Shown piece by piece: positions 8,688-17,922 of a DNA stretch of 35,397 nucleotides. Made by a program: the position numbers and the translations under genes. Position 1 is the stretch's first letter. Every line of letters begins with the position of its first letter. The notes beneath the pieces are model-generated. The model saw only the letters and a program-made list of their open reading frames with translations, ran no database searches and had not been told where the DNA came from. The stretch lies in NCBI GenBank assembly GCA_017619375.1, contig JAFZSL010000014.1:1-35397 (forward strand), given 5' to 3'. The stretch is from Prevotella sp. Its GTDB lineage: Bacteria > Bacteroidota > Bacteroidia > Bacteroidales > Bacteroidaceae.

Positions 8688-10879
8688 TATGGCATCCTCA
8701 CAAGTGTGGACCCCGTGGAAGCGGAGTCTGCGCCATCCACCTGGACGGCATACACCCCCTTGGGAAGATGGGAGAGGTCGATGTGGAGATGATTGCCTTC
8801 CGGCACACCCTGGTGACGCATCAGCAAGACGCCCGCCGTGTCATATACCCGAATGGCCACCGGAGCCGCCATTTCACGCTCGAAAGAAAGGGATAACATG
8901 CCGTCGCGCAGGGAGAAGGCCACCTCCTTCGGTTGGTGGAAAGACACGCCCTCGATGCGGGAGATGCCCAAGATGCTGAGCAAACCGGCATAAGCGTCTA
9001 TCTCACCATATCCGTAAAGGTTGTTGGGGTATTCGAGCGACGGGTCGTAATGCCGCGAGGTTTCAGCGATGACTTCAAGAGCCTCTTGTGGCGAGAGGTC
9101 GGGCTTGGCCTCCAACCACAGGGCGATGGCTCCCGCCACCACGGGCGTCGACATGGACGTCCCGCTGTTGGCGTTCCACGCATAGGTCCTACCTTGGAAG
9201 TCGAAATGCGCCACATCCGACTTGATGTCGCTGGCATCAGGCGACGCCTCCAAATAATAACTGCTGTACGACGAGATGACATTGGTGCCCGGAGCCATCA
9301 CGTCGGGTTTGATTCTTCCGTCGAATGTCGGCCCCACCGACGAATAGGCGCTTCGCTCGCCCGAAGTTCCCATGTCGTAAGGCCTGTACTCCCCTAAATA
9401 GTTGACGACCCCTGTGCGATAGCCCGTGGCCCCCACGCTGATGACCGACGGCGCGCTGGAAGGAGAGTGTATGGAATAGGAATTGTCGCCCAAAGCCTTG
9501 TCTGCCGGCAGCAGGTAGCCCACACCCCGGAAGAGGTGCACCTCCGTCTCCTCACCCACGATGTCCACACCGGCAAAGTAGTCTCGTCCCAGATTCTTGT
9601 CCGTCTGAAGGATGACCTCCAACACGTTTTCCTCGCTGTTGAACGCGGAAGGATAGCACGACGCGGTGATGTAATAAGGCTTTTCACCCACGAGCAGCGT
9701 GTCGGTGAGGAGCGAGTCGGGCATGCTGTAGACCATGTCCACGGTGACCGGCCTTTCCATGTGTTGCCCGTCGGTGCCTTGGAGTTGGAAGAGGAGTGTG
9801 TAACGGTCGGACATTCCCTTTGCAGAGAAATAGGCCGTGGTGCCTGACGAGAGGAGCGTCACGGAAGTGGAAGGTATCCCGACAGGTTTGCAGACATGCG
9901 TGGTCAGTTGCCCGGAGTTGCCGGCAGATGCCACGAGGATATGCCCCGGCCCCGTGATGCTGTCGAGGATGGCATAGTAGAGCACGTCATCTCCCCTGAA
10001 GTCCATCGACGACCCTTCGCTGAACGACACCACGCAAGGTTTCCCCACGGCGTCGGCATAATCGAAGATGTACTTGAAGCCCAGGCAGTCGGTGGCGTAA
10101 GTGAACTTGTCGATATCGGCGGAGTCGATGAGTGCGAGGTCTTCCGTCACGGCATTGCTCACCAGGCAGATGTCGGCTCCCGGAGCCATACCCCGGTATT
10201 CGGTGTCGTAGCCACTGCCCGCAGCAGAGCCGAGGGTGTGGGTGCCATGCGACTGAATGCCGGCATCGCGTGAATGGGCGTAGGCCTTCAGCGCCTCCTC
10301 GGTGACATAGTCGGCCCCCACGTACAGGCTGCTGCCCACGGTGTCGGTGGAGAGGAAGTCCCAGAAGCGCTTGATGCGGTACTCCGTAAGTTCCCGGTTG
10401 TAGAAATTGGGATGTGTGAGGTCGAAGCCGATATCCTCGACACCCACCACCACGCCCTGTCCCGTGAAGGCGTGGGGCAAGGCGTCGCCGCTATGAGCGC
10501 GGGCACCGCCCATCAGCACCGTGGTGGTGTCCATCAGCAGCGAGTGAGACTGACGTGCCTCTATGCGCTGCACCTGCGGATGCAGGGAGAGAGCCGGCAG
10601 GCAACGCAGCGGTATGCTGGCGATGTAGATGTCGCCCCACTGCGCCAGGGGTCGACAACCCATGGAACGCAGCACCTCGCCACCCTCGCCGTCGACGCGG
10701 ACGAAGGCACACACCTCGCCACCGCCATCACGTGCGGGAAGATGACGTGCCTTCCCACGCTCCTGCAGGGTGAGTTGACGTATCATCGACGACATCTTTC
10801 CATAGTCGGAATATTGTGCAAAAGCAGTGGAAGCACACCACAGGCACATCAAAAGGAATATAATCTTGCGCATTTTCAT
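8687..10879 (-). CDS. Secreted S8 (subtilisin-like) serine peptidase
   Basis: From the ATG at 10879 the protein has 730 residues and starts with a signal peptide (MKMRKIIFLLMCLWCASTAFA). The open frame extends 18 codons upstream, but those residues precede the signal peptide and overlap the promoter. The catalytic triad of family S8 is visible: Asp149 in GVEDIGFD, His211 in SHGTHTLG, Ser575 in NSGTSMSTPVVAGA, with the oxyanion Asn321 in VASAGNSG. An insert of ~160 residues lies between Asn321 and the serine region, as in many Bacteroidota subtilases. The C-terminal ~80 residues (AIRVYDTAGVLLM, LPKGVYAVQV) resemble a type IX secretion sorting domain, so surface or extracellular location is inferred. 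The gene stands alone with its own promoter. Confidence 0.92.
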   Translation of the reverse strand: MKMRKIIFLLMCLWCASTAFAQYSDYGKMSSMIRQLTLQERGKARHLPARDGGGEVCAFVRVDGEGGEVLRSMGCRPLAQWGDIYIASIPLRCLPALSLHPQVQRIEARQSHSLLMDTTTVLMGGARAHSGDALPHAFTGQGVVVGVEDIGFDLTHPNFYNRELTEYRIKRFWDFLSTDTVGSSLYVGADYVTEEALKAYAHSRDAGIQSHGTHTLGSAAGSGYDTEYRGMAPGADICLVSNAVTEDLALIDSADIDKFTYATDCLGFKYIFDYADAVGKPCVVSFSEGSSMDFRGDDVLYYAILDSITGPGHILVASAGNSGQLTTHVCKPVGIPSTSVTLLSSGTTAYFSAKGMSDRYTLLFQLQGTDGQHMERPVTVDMVYSMPDSLLTDTLLVGEKPYYITASCYPSAFNSEENVLEVILQTDKNLGRDYFAGVDIVGEETEVHLFRGVGYLLPADKALGDNSYSIHSPSSAPSVISVGATGYRTGVVNYLGEYRPYDMGTSGERSAYSSVGPTFDGRIKPDVMAPGTNVISSYSSYYLEASPDASDIKSDVAHFDFQGRTYAWNANSGTSMSTPVVAGAIALWLEAKPDLSPQEALEVIAETSRHYDPSLEYPNNLYGYGEIDAYAGLLSILGISRIEGVSFHQPKEVAFSLRDGMLSLSFEREMAAPVAIRVYDTAGVLLMRHQGVPEGNHLHIDLSHLPKGVYAVQVDGADSASTGSTLVRMP

Positions 10880-10902
10880 TGTGAAATAGCCATAATATTC
10901 TG

Positions 10903-10934
10903 CAAAATAAGCGAAAATTGTTGAATCATACAAA
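10903..10934 (-). promoter_or_regulatory. Promoter of the subtilase gene
   Basis: On the minus strand TTTG (10934-10931) is followed after 20 bp by TTATTTTG (10910-10903), close to TAnnTTTG. The predicted transcript would start near 10897, leaving a leader of under 20 bases before the ATG at 10879. Confidence 0.65.
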
Positions 10935-11045
10935 TTTGCCTTGCATTGGTTTGATTTTTTTTTGATTTTTACTCATTTATATTTAACATTGGCTGCGCCC
11001 AAGATACTTACGCTCGGGAAAGAAAACAAAAAAACTGTTTTTTGT

Positions 11046-11076
11046 TTTGATTTCCGCTCGCTAATTCGTATCTTTG
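11046..11076 (+). promoter_or_regulatory. Promoter of the M6 peptidase gene
   Basis: TTTG (11046-11049) is followed after exactly 19 bp by TATCTTTG (11069-11076), a full match to the Bacteroidota consensus. The in-frame ATG at 11074 lies inside the -7 box, so translation must start downstream, at 11182. Confidence 0.85.
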
Positions 11077-11181
11077 CATGCTTTTAACCAAAATCAAAAA
11101 ATCCTTTTTTCGACTTGGCAAAAAGAACATCCTACACAAAAAGTATTTGATACAGAAAACCTAATCAAAAAAGCAATAAGA

Positions 11182-13857
11182 ATGAGAAGAAACATTTATG
11201 AGACCCTCCGCAAGGGTTTGGTGCTTGCCATACTGGCATGCTGCACCATGACAGCCAGCGCTGTTCCGGCCAAACCAGGTTTGGTGCGCACCATACAGTT
11301 GGTCGACGGCACCACCGTCACCGCCCGCCTGGTGGGAGACGAGTTCGGCCATTACTGGCTGGCCGAGAACGGCAAGGCCTACCAAGCCAATGCCTCCGGA
11401 CGCTATGTCACCATCGATGCGCAAGCAATAAACACCAAGGCCGCCGTTCGTCGCAGCCAGGCCAACGCACAACGCATCGGCCGCCTTGCCGCCCCCAGGA
11501 AAGTGGGCTCGGTGGGCAATTACACCGGTTCGAAGAAAGGACTGATCATCTTGGTCAATTTCAAAAATGAATCTTTCAGTTCAACCAATGCGCAGTGGAA
11601 CAACATCGCCAACACGCCGAACTACGTCAGCGGCAAATTCAAGGGGTCGATGTACGACTATTTCTACGCCCAAAGCGATGGACAATTCCAACTGACTTTC
11701 GATGTGGTAGGACCTGTCACGGTTTCAAGAGACATGTCCTACTACGGCAGCAATGATTCCAACGGTGACGACATACACCCTGCCACCATGGTGCGTGAGG
11801 CTTGTCAACTGGCCAACCAATATGTGAACTACGCCGACTATGACTGGGACGATGACACCTACGTGGACCAAGTCTATGTGGTGTACGCCGGCAAGGGCGA
11901 GGCCGACGGCGGTTCTGATGACACCATCTGGCCCCACGCCTGGTCGCTGAGTTCGGCTGGCGTAGGCACGCTGACCCTTGATGGCAAGAAAATCGACAGC
12001 TATGCCTGTGGCGGCGAATTAAACGGCAGTACCGGAGCCGTTGCCGGCCCCGGCACCATGTGCCATGAGTTCAGCCACTGCCTGGGCTACCCCGACTTCT
12101 ACGACACCGACTACAGCGGTGGCCAAGGCATGGGCAACTGGGACCTGATGGACAGTGGTTCGTATAATGGCGACGGCTACCAGCCGGCTGGCTACACCAG
12201 TTACGAGCGCTGGGTGGCAGGATGGCATACACCCATCGAGTTGACCGCCTCAAAAGCGGTGACGAGAATGAAATCACTTCAGGAAGGCGGCGAGAGTTAC
12301 ATCATTTACAACAGCGGCAACAGCAACGAATACTACCTGCTGGAGAACCGCCAAAAGACCGGATGGGATGCCAGTCTGCCCGGCAAGGGCCTGCTCATCA
12401 TCCACGTGGACTACAACGCTTCGATATGGAACAACAACAAACCCAACGACGACCCCAGCCACCAAAGGATGACCTGGATACCCGCCGACAACCAATACCA
12501 ATATTACTACTCTCAAGGCTACAAGGTCTACACGGAGTCAGGCATGGCAACCGACCCCTTCCCCTATGGCTCGGTCAACTCCTTTAGCGCCAACTCCACC
12601 CCCGCCGCCAAATGGTATAACAAAGATGCCAACAACAGCTATTACCTCGACTCGTCCATAGAAAACATCACGCAGAATTCCGACAAGACCATCTCGTTCA
12701 ATTTCAAATCGAGCATTATCGCCAACCCCGTCTTCTCTCCTGAACCTGGCCAATATGACAACCAAGTAGTGGTCACCATAACTAGCGACAGCGAGGACGC
12801 CACCATCTATTACACCACCAACGGCACCACCCCCACCACCAACAGCAAGACCTACACCGGCCCCTTCGAAATCACGGAGACCACCACCCTCAAGGCCATC
12901 GCCGTGGCCAATGGCAAGCAAAGCCAAGTGACCACCGGCCAATACGTGATTGTCCAAACGAGCAACGTGGCCACTCCTTCATTCTCGCCAGCGCCAGGCC
13001 AATATGACAAACCCATACTCATCAAAATGAGTTGCGAGACCGAAGGCGCCACCATCTACTACACCACGGACGGTTCGACCCCGACCACCAACAGCACTCC
13101 CTACGTCAAAACGTTCTACATCGATGAAAGCACCACCTTCAAAGCCATCGCCGTGGCAGATGGCGAAGAAAGCAAGGTGGCCATTGCAAAATATACAATT
13201 GGCGATTGCATGACTTTCAAACGTGTGGAGAAATACACCAAGTTGGTGAGCGGCAAGCGTTATATCATCGCGGCCAAGGACAAGAACTCCGCAGCCGGGC
13301 CGCTGGTCACAAACAGCTCCAGCAGTTATCTCAAGAAAGTGGAGGTGAACGAGGTTGACGACTGCATCAACATTGGAGCAGACAGCGACGTGCTGGTCTT
13401 CACCCTTGAGGGTAGCGGAACCTCCTGGACTTTGAAAAACGAGGAAAACGGCTACTTGTATTCCACTGGCGAAAAGAATGTGACATTCACCAACAGCCAG
13501 CCAAGCAGCAAGTGGACCATCTTCAACTCCTCCACCGGCGTCGCCATGAAATATGGAAGTTACAATTTGCGCTACAATCTCAGCGACCCTCGTTTCACCA
13601 CCTACAACACCACCAGCAACATGGTCTATGCCAACCTCTATATGGAAGTTCCCTCGGAGACCATAAAACGCCGTCTGCCCGGCGATGCGAATGGCGACGG
13701 GGAAGTGAATATTTCCGACGTGACACTCACCGTGCAGCACATACTCACCAACTACTCGACAGGCTTCGTCTTCTATAATGCCGACGTGAACGAGGATGGC
13801 ATAGTCATCGTCACCGACGTCAGCTGCATTGTCGACCTCATCTTAGGCATGCCATAA
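11182..13857 (+). CDS. Secreted M6-family metallopeptidase with dockerin-like tail
   Basis: From the ATG at 11182 the protein has 891 residues, with a signal peptide ending near Ala27. The M6 (immune inhibitor A-like) signature GTMCHEFSHCLGYPDFYD supplies His295, Glu296, His299 and Asp305, followed by the GNWDLMDSGSYNG segment typical of the family. Two near-identical chitobiase-C-terminal-like modules follow (about 515-590 and 597-673; FSPEPGQYD/FSPAPGQYD and ATIYYTT repeated). Residues about 680-825 are a beta-rich module of unclear family. The last ~60 residues hold two calcium-loop repeats of dockerin type (GDANGDGEVNISD and ADVNEDGIVIVTD). The dockerin-like end stands where other exported proteins here carry a sorting tail. 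It is likely an extracellular peptidase with substrate-binding modules; the substrate is unknown. Confidence 0.9.
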   Translation: MRRNIYETLRKGLVLAILACCTMTASAVPAKPGLVRTIQLVDGTTVTARLVGDEFGHYWLAENGKAYQANASGRYVTIDAQAINTKAAVRRSQANAQRIGRLAAPRKVGSVGNYTGSKKGLIILVNFKNESFSSTNAQWNNIANTPNYVSGKFKGSMYDYFYAQSDGQFQLTFDVVGPVTVSRDMSYYGSNDSNGDDIHPATMVREACQLANQYVNYADYDWDDDTYVDQVYVVYAGKGEADGGSDDTIWPHAWSLSSAGVGTLTLDGKKIDSYACGGELNGSTGAVAGPGTMCHEFSHCLGYPDFYDTDYSGGQGMGNWDLMDSGSYNGDGYQPAGYTSYERWVAGWHTPIELTASKAVTRMKSLQEGGESYIIYNSGNSNEYYLLENRQKTGWDASLPGKGLLIIHVDYNASIWNNNKPNDDPSHQRMTWIPADNQYQYYYSQGYKVYTESGMATDPFPYGSVNSFSANSTPAAKWYNKDANNSYYLDSSIENITQNSDKTISFNFKSSIIANPVFSPEPGQYDNQVVVTITSDSEDATIYYTTNGTTPTTNSKTYTGPFEITETTTLKAIAVANGKQSQVTTGQYVIVQTSNVATPSFSPAPGQYDKPILIKMSCETEGATIYYTTDGSTPTTNSTPYVKTFYIDESTTFKAIAVADGEESKVAIAKYTIGDCMTFKRVEKYTKLVSGKRYIIAAKDKNSAAGPLVTNSSSSYLKKVEVNEVDDCINIGADSDVLVFTLEGSGTSWTLKNEENGYLYSTGEKNVTFTNSQPSSKWTIFNSSTGVAMKYGSYNLRYNLSDPRFTTYNTTSNMVYANLYMEVPSETIKRRLPGDANGDGEVNISDVTLTVQHILTNYSTGFVFYNADVNEDGIVIVTDVSCIVDLILGMP

Positions 13858-13886
13858 GAATAGCATGTGAAGACCATTCACCATCA

Positions 13887-13913
13887 CAGGGGCCGGCGTT
13901 GAGCCGGCCCCTG
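13887..13913 (+). terminator. Terminator after the M6 peptidase gene
   Basis: An 11-bp GC-rich perfect stem (CAGGGGCCGGC, loop GTTGA, GCCGGCCCCTG) is followed by TTTGTTTTC. It lies 30 bp after the stop codon. Confidence 0.85.
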
Positions 13914-14031
13914 TTTGTTTTCTCGCAGACGTGGCGTTCTGAATTTCCTCGCGTGCGCGGTGCTCTAAAGGACGAAAAGGATGCCGAAAACCACTTTTTG
14001 CACCCAAAAAGGCGACGAAAGGACATTTAGG

Positions 14032-14063
14032 CTTGTGTAATCCGACAAAGAAGTGTAATTTTG
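14032..14063 (+). promoter_or_regulatory. Promoter of the slyD-aroC unit
   Basis: CTTG (14032-14035) is followed after 20 bp by TAATTTTG (14056-14063), a good -7 match with a near-consensus -33. The in-frame ATG at 14061 overlaps the -7 box and is excluded as a start. Confidence 0.65.
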
Positions 14064-14090
14064 CATTTTGACACCATCAAACGAAACGAA

Positions 14091-14675
14091 ATGGAGAACA
14101 AAAACAAGTACATCGTAGCGGCATACAAGTTGTATGCCGACATCAATGGCGAACAGCAACTGTTGGAAGACACCCCCGAGGACAAGCCTCTGTGGTTCAT
14201 CAGCGACATGGGAATGACCCTTCCCCAATTTGACACCGAACTCTCCTCCCTGCACACCGGCGACACCTTCGATTTCGTCATCGTCAAAGCCTTTGGCGAG
14301 AATAACGCAGAGAATGAGGCAGAACTTCCCAAGAGCATCTTCATGACCGATGGGAAACTAAACGAGGATGTCGTCCATGTCGGAGCCGTCATCCCTGTGA
14401 TGAACGACGCCGGCAACCGTTTCAACGCCTTGATTCTGGAAATCGGCGAGCAAACGGTGAAGGTGGGCCTCAACCATCCCCTTGCCGGCCTGGACCTCCG
14501 CTTCGTGGGCAAGGTGGTGGAGAGCCGTCCTGCCACCGACAAGGAGGTGGAACAATTGAAGGAATATCTCAGCAGAGGCGGCTGTGGCGGTTGCGGCGGC
14601 AGTTGCGGTGATGGCGGCTGCGGCGGCTGCGGAGACAACGAGGACGGTTGCGGCGGCTGCGGTGGTTGCAGTTAA
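14091..14675 (+). CDS. slyD: SlyD-like FKBP-type peptidyl-prolyl isomerase with Gly/Cys metal-binding tail
   Basis: From the ATG at 14091 the protein has 194 residues. The N-terminal part matches the SlyD pattern: an FKBP half-domain (KYIVAAYKLYA, then DKPLWFISDMGMTLPQFD), an insert-in-flap region around 65-115 (GDTFDFVIVKAFGENN ... FMTDGKLNEDVVHVGAVIPV), and a return to the FKBP fold (NHPLAGLDLRFVGKVV). SlyD proteins catalyse proline isomerisation and act as chaperones. Residues about 164-194 form a tail of eight cysteines in GGC/GGCGGC repeats. In the family, His- or Cys-rich tails bind nickel or zinc. No signal peptide is present, so it is cytosolic. The next gene, aroC, begins 12 bp downstream and is probably co-transcribed. 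The symbol reflects family membership. Confidence 0.85.
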   Translation: MENKNKYIVAAYKLYADINGEQQLLEDTPEDKPLWFISDMGMTLPQFDTELSSLHTGDTFDFVIVKAFGENNAENEAELPKSIFMTDGKLNEDVVHVGAVIPVMNDAGNRFNALILEIGEQTVKVGLNHPLAGLDLRFVGKVVESRPATDKEVEQLKEYLSRGGCGGCGGSCGDGGCGGCGDNEDGCGGCGGCS

Positions 14676-14687
14676 GGATTCTGAGCG

Positions 14688-15764
14688 ATGAGAAATACAT
14701 TTGGAAACATCTTTACCCTGACCACCTTCGGCGAGAGCCATGGCCCCGCCGTTGGAGGCGTCATCGACGGCATGCCTCCCGGCGTCACCGTCGACATGGA
14801 TTTCATCCAACATGAACTGGACCGTCGGCGCCCCGGCCAAAGCGACCTCACCACCTCACGCCAAGAGGCAGACCGCGTGGAGTTGCTCAGCGGCATATTC
14901 GAGGGGAAGACCACCGGTGCCCCCATCGGCTTCCTCGTGCACAACACCAACCACCATTCCCAGGACTACGAGAGTCTCAGATGCCTCTTCCGACCCTCCC
15001 ACGCAGACTATACTTACCACAAAAAGTATGGCATTCGCGACCATCGCGGAGGTGGCCGTACATCAGCGCGAATAACCATTTCCCGTTGCGTAGGAGGGGC
15101 ATTCGCAAAATTGGTGCTACGCCAACTCGGCATCCGCGTGCGCGCCTACACCTCCCAGGTGGGCGACATCGCCCTTTCACCCGACTACCACCTCTACGAC
15201 CTGGACAAGGCGGAGGAGAATGCCGTGAGATGCCCCGACCCGGAGAAGGCTGCGGAGATGGCCCGCCTCATCCTCGACGTGAAATCTGCAGGCGACACCA
15301 TCGGCGGCATCATCACATGCGTGGTGAGCGGCTGCCCCGTCGGCATGGGCGAACCGGAATTCGACAAGTTACATGCCGCCTTGGGGGGTGCCATGCTCGG
15401 CATCAATGCGGTGAAAGGGTTCGAGTATGGCGAGGGGTTCTCCTGCGCCCTTCGCCGTGGCAGCGAACTTAACGACATCTTTGCATGTGAATCAGGCAAG
15501 GTGACGACGACAACGAACCACAGCGGCGGTGTCCAGGGCGGTGTGAGCAACGGACAGGACATCTATTTCCGAGTGGCCTTCAAACCAGTGGCCACCATCC
15601 TGCAAGAGCAGCCGACAATCGACCTGGAAGGCAATCCTACCACGATGAAAGCCCGCGGGCGCCACGACCCATGCGTACTGCCCCGTGCCGTACCCATCGT
15701 GGAAGCGATGGCTGCAATGGTGATTCTCGACCACTATCTGCTGCAAAAAACTGTCAATTGTTAG
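14688..15764 (+). CDS. aroC: Chorismate synthase
   Basis: This 358-residue protein has the usual length for chorismate synthase. The enzyme removes phosphate from 5-enolpyruvylshikimate 3-phosphate, using reduced FMN as a catalyst that is not consumed, to give chorismate, the branch point for aromatic amino acids and folate. Family signatures are visible: [18 protein letters not shown] near the N-terminus, the arginine-rich stretch [16 protein letters not shown], and [17 protein letters not shown] near the C-terminus. It is cytosolic. It follows the SlyD-like gene by 12 bp on the same strand and likely shares its promoter. Confidence 0.97.
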   Translation: MRNTFGNIFTLTTFGESHGPAVGGVIDGMPPGVTVDMDFIQHELDRRRPGQSDLTTSRQEADRVELLSGIFEGKTTGAPIGFLVHNTNHHSQDYESLRCLFRPSHADYTYHKKYGIRDHRGGGRTSARITISRCVGGAFAKLVLRQLGIRVRAYTSQVGDIALSPDYHLYDLDKAEENAVRCPDPEKAAEMARLILDVKSAGDTIGGIITCVVSGCPVGMGEPEFDKLHAALGGAMLGINAVKGFEYGEGFSCALRRGSELNDIFACESGKVTTTTNHSGGVQGGVSNGQDIYFRVAFKPVATILQEQPTIDLEGNPTTMKARGRHDPCVLPRAVPIVEAMAAMVILDHYLLQKTVNC

Positions 15765-15857
15765 TGGAAAGTTGACAAAATGCCCAAATGAATGTTAACA
15801 ATTCTAAAAGTGCAGAAAAAACTTCACAAAATAACAAAGGAAAGAAAAAGAAATTGA

Positions 15858-15865
15858 TATATTTG
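15858..15865 (+). promoter_or_regulatory. Orphan promoter -7 box TATATTTG
   Basis: TATATTTG matches TAnnTTTG, but no TTTG lies at the expected distance upstream. No gene follows on this strand; the next structure is the hairpin at 15935-15960. It could drive a short noncoding RNA. Confidence 0.4.
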
Positions 15866-15934
15866 CATTCGATTAATCGGGCTTTGTGAAAATTCTGATT
15901 AGTTTAGTTAAGTCTAGTTTAGTTTTTGTGTTGG

Positions 15935-15960
15935 TTGAGGGCAGCGATTGCTGCCCTCAA
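15935..15960 (+). terminator. Intrinsic-terminator-like hairpin
   Basis: A perfect 11-bp stem (TTGAGGGCAGC, loop GATT, GCTGCCCTCAA) is followed by an AT-rich run, ATTATTTAT. It lies 170 bp after aroC. It may end the slyD-aroC transcript or a short RNA started at 15858. Confidence 0.7.
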
Positions 15961-16042
15961 ATTATTTATATGACCATAGGAGTGACAGACCCAGAGCACT
16001 TGAAACCCTAATGACCTTAAGGGTTAGCCCGGCCTTTACGGT

Positions 16043-16948
16043 TCAGACGACCCCCACGATTTCCTTTACACTTTTACAGCCATGGTCATCCAACCATTGG
16101 TTGATGCCGTCGCGTATGCGCACGGTCACTGTAGGATCGATGAAATTGGCCGTACCCACCTCTATGGCTGTCGCTCCCGCCATGAGGAATTCAATGGCGT
16201 CCTCTGCCGTGGAGATGCCGCCGAGGCCTATCACGGGTATGTGCACCGCCTTGGCCACCTGCCACACCATCCTCACGGCGACGGGTTTCACCGCCGGTCC
16301 AGACAACCCTCCTGTTCCTATACTGAGTCTCGACCTTCTCTTCTCGATGTCGATACTCATGCCCATGAGCGTGTTGATGAGCGATACGCTGTCGGCCCCT
16401 TCCGCCTCGCAAGCCCTTGCGATGTCGGCGATGTTGGTGACGTTGGGCGAGAGTTTGACGATAAGCGTTTTGTGATACCTTTCCCTGACGGCTTTCACGA
16501 CCGTGGCCGCCCCCTCCGTAGTCACACCGAAAGCCATGCCTCCCTGCCTCACGTTGGGGCACGAGATGTTGAGTTCGATGGCCGGGATGCGTTCCAGGGC
16601 ATCAATACGAGCGGCACACTCTGCATAGTCTTCAGGCGACGAACCACTGACATTGACAATCACATTCGTGTCGATGTCGCGCACCAAAGGGTAGATATTG
16701 CTGCAGAAATAATCCACCCCCTTGTTTTGGAGTCCTACGCAGTTGAGCATCCCCATGGCGGTTTCCGCCATCCTCGGGTATGCGTTCCCTTGCCTGGGCT
16801 TCAGGGTGGTGCCCTTGACTATGATTCCTCCCAAGAGGGAGAGGTCGATGAAATCGGCAAACTCCAGTCCATACCCGAAGGTACCTGAAGCAGTCATTAC
16901 CGGATTCTTCAGTTCTAATGACTTTATTTTTACATTCAGATGGGCCAT
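16043..16948 (-). CDS. pyrD: Dihydroorotate dehydrogenase class 1B, catalytic subunit
   Basis: The 301-residue FMN enzyme oxidises dihydroorotate to orotate, the fourth step of de novo pyrimidine synthesis. Class 1 features are visible: [13 protein letters not shown] near the start, the catalytic cysteine Cys130 in ELNISCPNV, and the FMN phosphate-binding segments PVIGLGGI and [12 protein letters not shown]. The class 1B form, which uses NAD+, is indicated by the adjacent pyrK, whose stop overlaps this start by 13 bp. The two subunits form a heterotetramer in the cytosol. The start is supported by that overlap and by the usual N-terminus ([15 protein letters not shown]). Confidence 0.96.
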   Translation of the reverse strand: MAHLNVKIKSLELKNPVMTASGTFGYGLEFADFIDLSLLGGIIVKGTTLKPRQGNAYPRMAETAMGMLNCVGLQNKGVDYFCSNIYPLVRDIDTNVIVNVSGSSPEDYAECAARIDALERIPAIELNISCPNVRQGGMAFGVTTEGAATVVKAVRERYHKTLIVKLSPNVTNIADIARACEAEGADSVSLINTLMGMSIDIEKRRSRLSIGTGGLSGPAVKPVAVRMVWQVAKAVHIPVIGLGGISTAEDAIEFLMAGATAIEVGTANFIDPTVTVRIRDGINQWLDDHGCKSVKEIVGVV

Positions 16949-17712
16949 AGCAATTGATTAATATTTAACACTGGTCCTTGTTTGCAAACACAGATGTTTC
17001 CTTCCTTGGTTTCCTCCACACAACAGAGGCATGCTCCCAGTCCGCACGCCATCATGTTTTCCAACGACACTTCGCAGTGGATATCGTGGCTCTTGGCGTA
17101 GCGCGCCACTGCGACCATCATGGGCTTTGGGCCACAGGTGCAGATGCTGTCGAATCGCTCCTCTTCAAGCACGGGGTGCTGCGTGACGAAGCCTTTCTCG
17201 CCTGCCGTGCCGTCCTCGGTGGTGACAAACACCCTCCCCAGACGTTCGAAATGTTCGAGCATCACCAGGTCGGAAGCCGTTCGTGCCCCAAGCAGGAACG
17301 TGGGTGAGCATCCTTTCTCCCGCAACTTTTCACCTAAGAACAACAGTGGGGCTATGCCAACACCACCTCCGATGAGCAACACCTTCTCATCGGCATCCTC
17401 AGGTGTTGAGAACCCATTGCCCAGGGGTATTACGCAGTTAAGCAGATCCCCCGTTCGCAGTTTGGCCAAGCGGGAAGTGCCCTCTCCCACCACTGCCACG
17501 AGAAACCACACCTCATTGTGCTCCCTGTCGAGGAAATTGATGGAAATCGGTCGTCTTAGGAAAGTGGCTGGCGAACCTTCCACCTTCAGTTCGGCAAACT
17601 GTCCCGGCAGCATGTCGGGCAGTTGTTCGTCGGCGGTGAGACGCAACAGGACATACCTGTTTCCCAACGGCTGAGCCGCCACCACCTTCAGGTCTAACAT
17701 ATATTTCTTCAT
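16936..17712 (-). CDS. pyrK: Dihydroorotate dehydrogenase electron transfer subunit
   Basis: PyrK passes electrons from the PyrD flavin to NAD+ through FAD and a [2Fe-2S] cluster. The 258-residue protein has an FAD-binding barrel with [12 protein letters not shown]-type residues (here [14 protein letters not shown]), a nucleotide-binding glycine motif ([19 protein letters not shown]), and the C-terminal cluster motif CGLGACLCC followed by a distant cysteine (CVCKQGP). The frame is open to 17823, but those residues do not fit the family. Family members usually begin with a MKKY..DL segment, which fits the ATG at 17712; an ATG at 17715 is adjacent. A TACTTTTG box lies only a few bases upstream, so the leader would be very short. 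It is coupled to pyrD by a 13-bp overlap. Confidence 0.94.
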   Translation of the reverse strand: MKKYMLDLKVVAAQPLGNRYVLLRLTADEQLPDMLPGQFAELKVEGSPATFLRRPISINFLDREHNEVWFLVAVVGEGTSRLAKLRTGDLLNCVIPLGNGFSTPEDADEKVLLIGGGVGIAPLLFLGEKLREKGCSPTFLLGARTASDLVMLEHFERLGRVFVTTEDGTAGEKGFVTQHPVLEEERFDSICTCGPKPMMVAVARYAKSHDIHCEVSLENMMACGLGACLCCVEETKEGNICVCKQGPVLNINQLLWPI

Positions 17713-17718
17713 CATTTG

Positions 17719-17726
17719 CAAAAGTA
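17719..17726 (-). promoter_or_regulatory. Possible pyrK -7 box TACTTTTG
   Basis: On the minus strand TACTTTTG ends 7 bases before the ATG at 17712. If used, the transcript would begin at or next to the start codon. No clear TTTG is found 19-21 bp upstream, so support is moderate. Confidence 0.45.
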
Positions 17727-17762
17727 AGCAAAAAAACTGAGAAAGCCTCTTTCCTTGGAGCG

Positions 17763-17802
17763 AAAAAAAACTACGGGCGCTCACCTGCAAGCGAGGCCCG
17801 TA
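17763..17802 (-). terminator. Terminator of the XRE regulator gene
   Basis: On the minus strand a stem (TACGGGC at one end, GCCCGTA at the other, with an inner GCT/AGC pairing) is followed by eight T residues. It lies ~120 bp after the regulator stop and separates that gene from pyrK. Confidence 0.75.
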
Positions 17803-17922
17803 ATCCGAAGAAATGTTATCCATTTAGAAAACATCGACGTTGAGGCTAAATCTCGAAGCCTTCTTACGCCCAATAAAAATAATTGATTGATTGGAAATGT
17901 ATATTAATAGAATATGTGTCCT

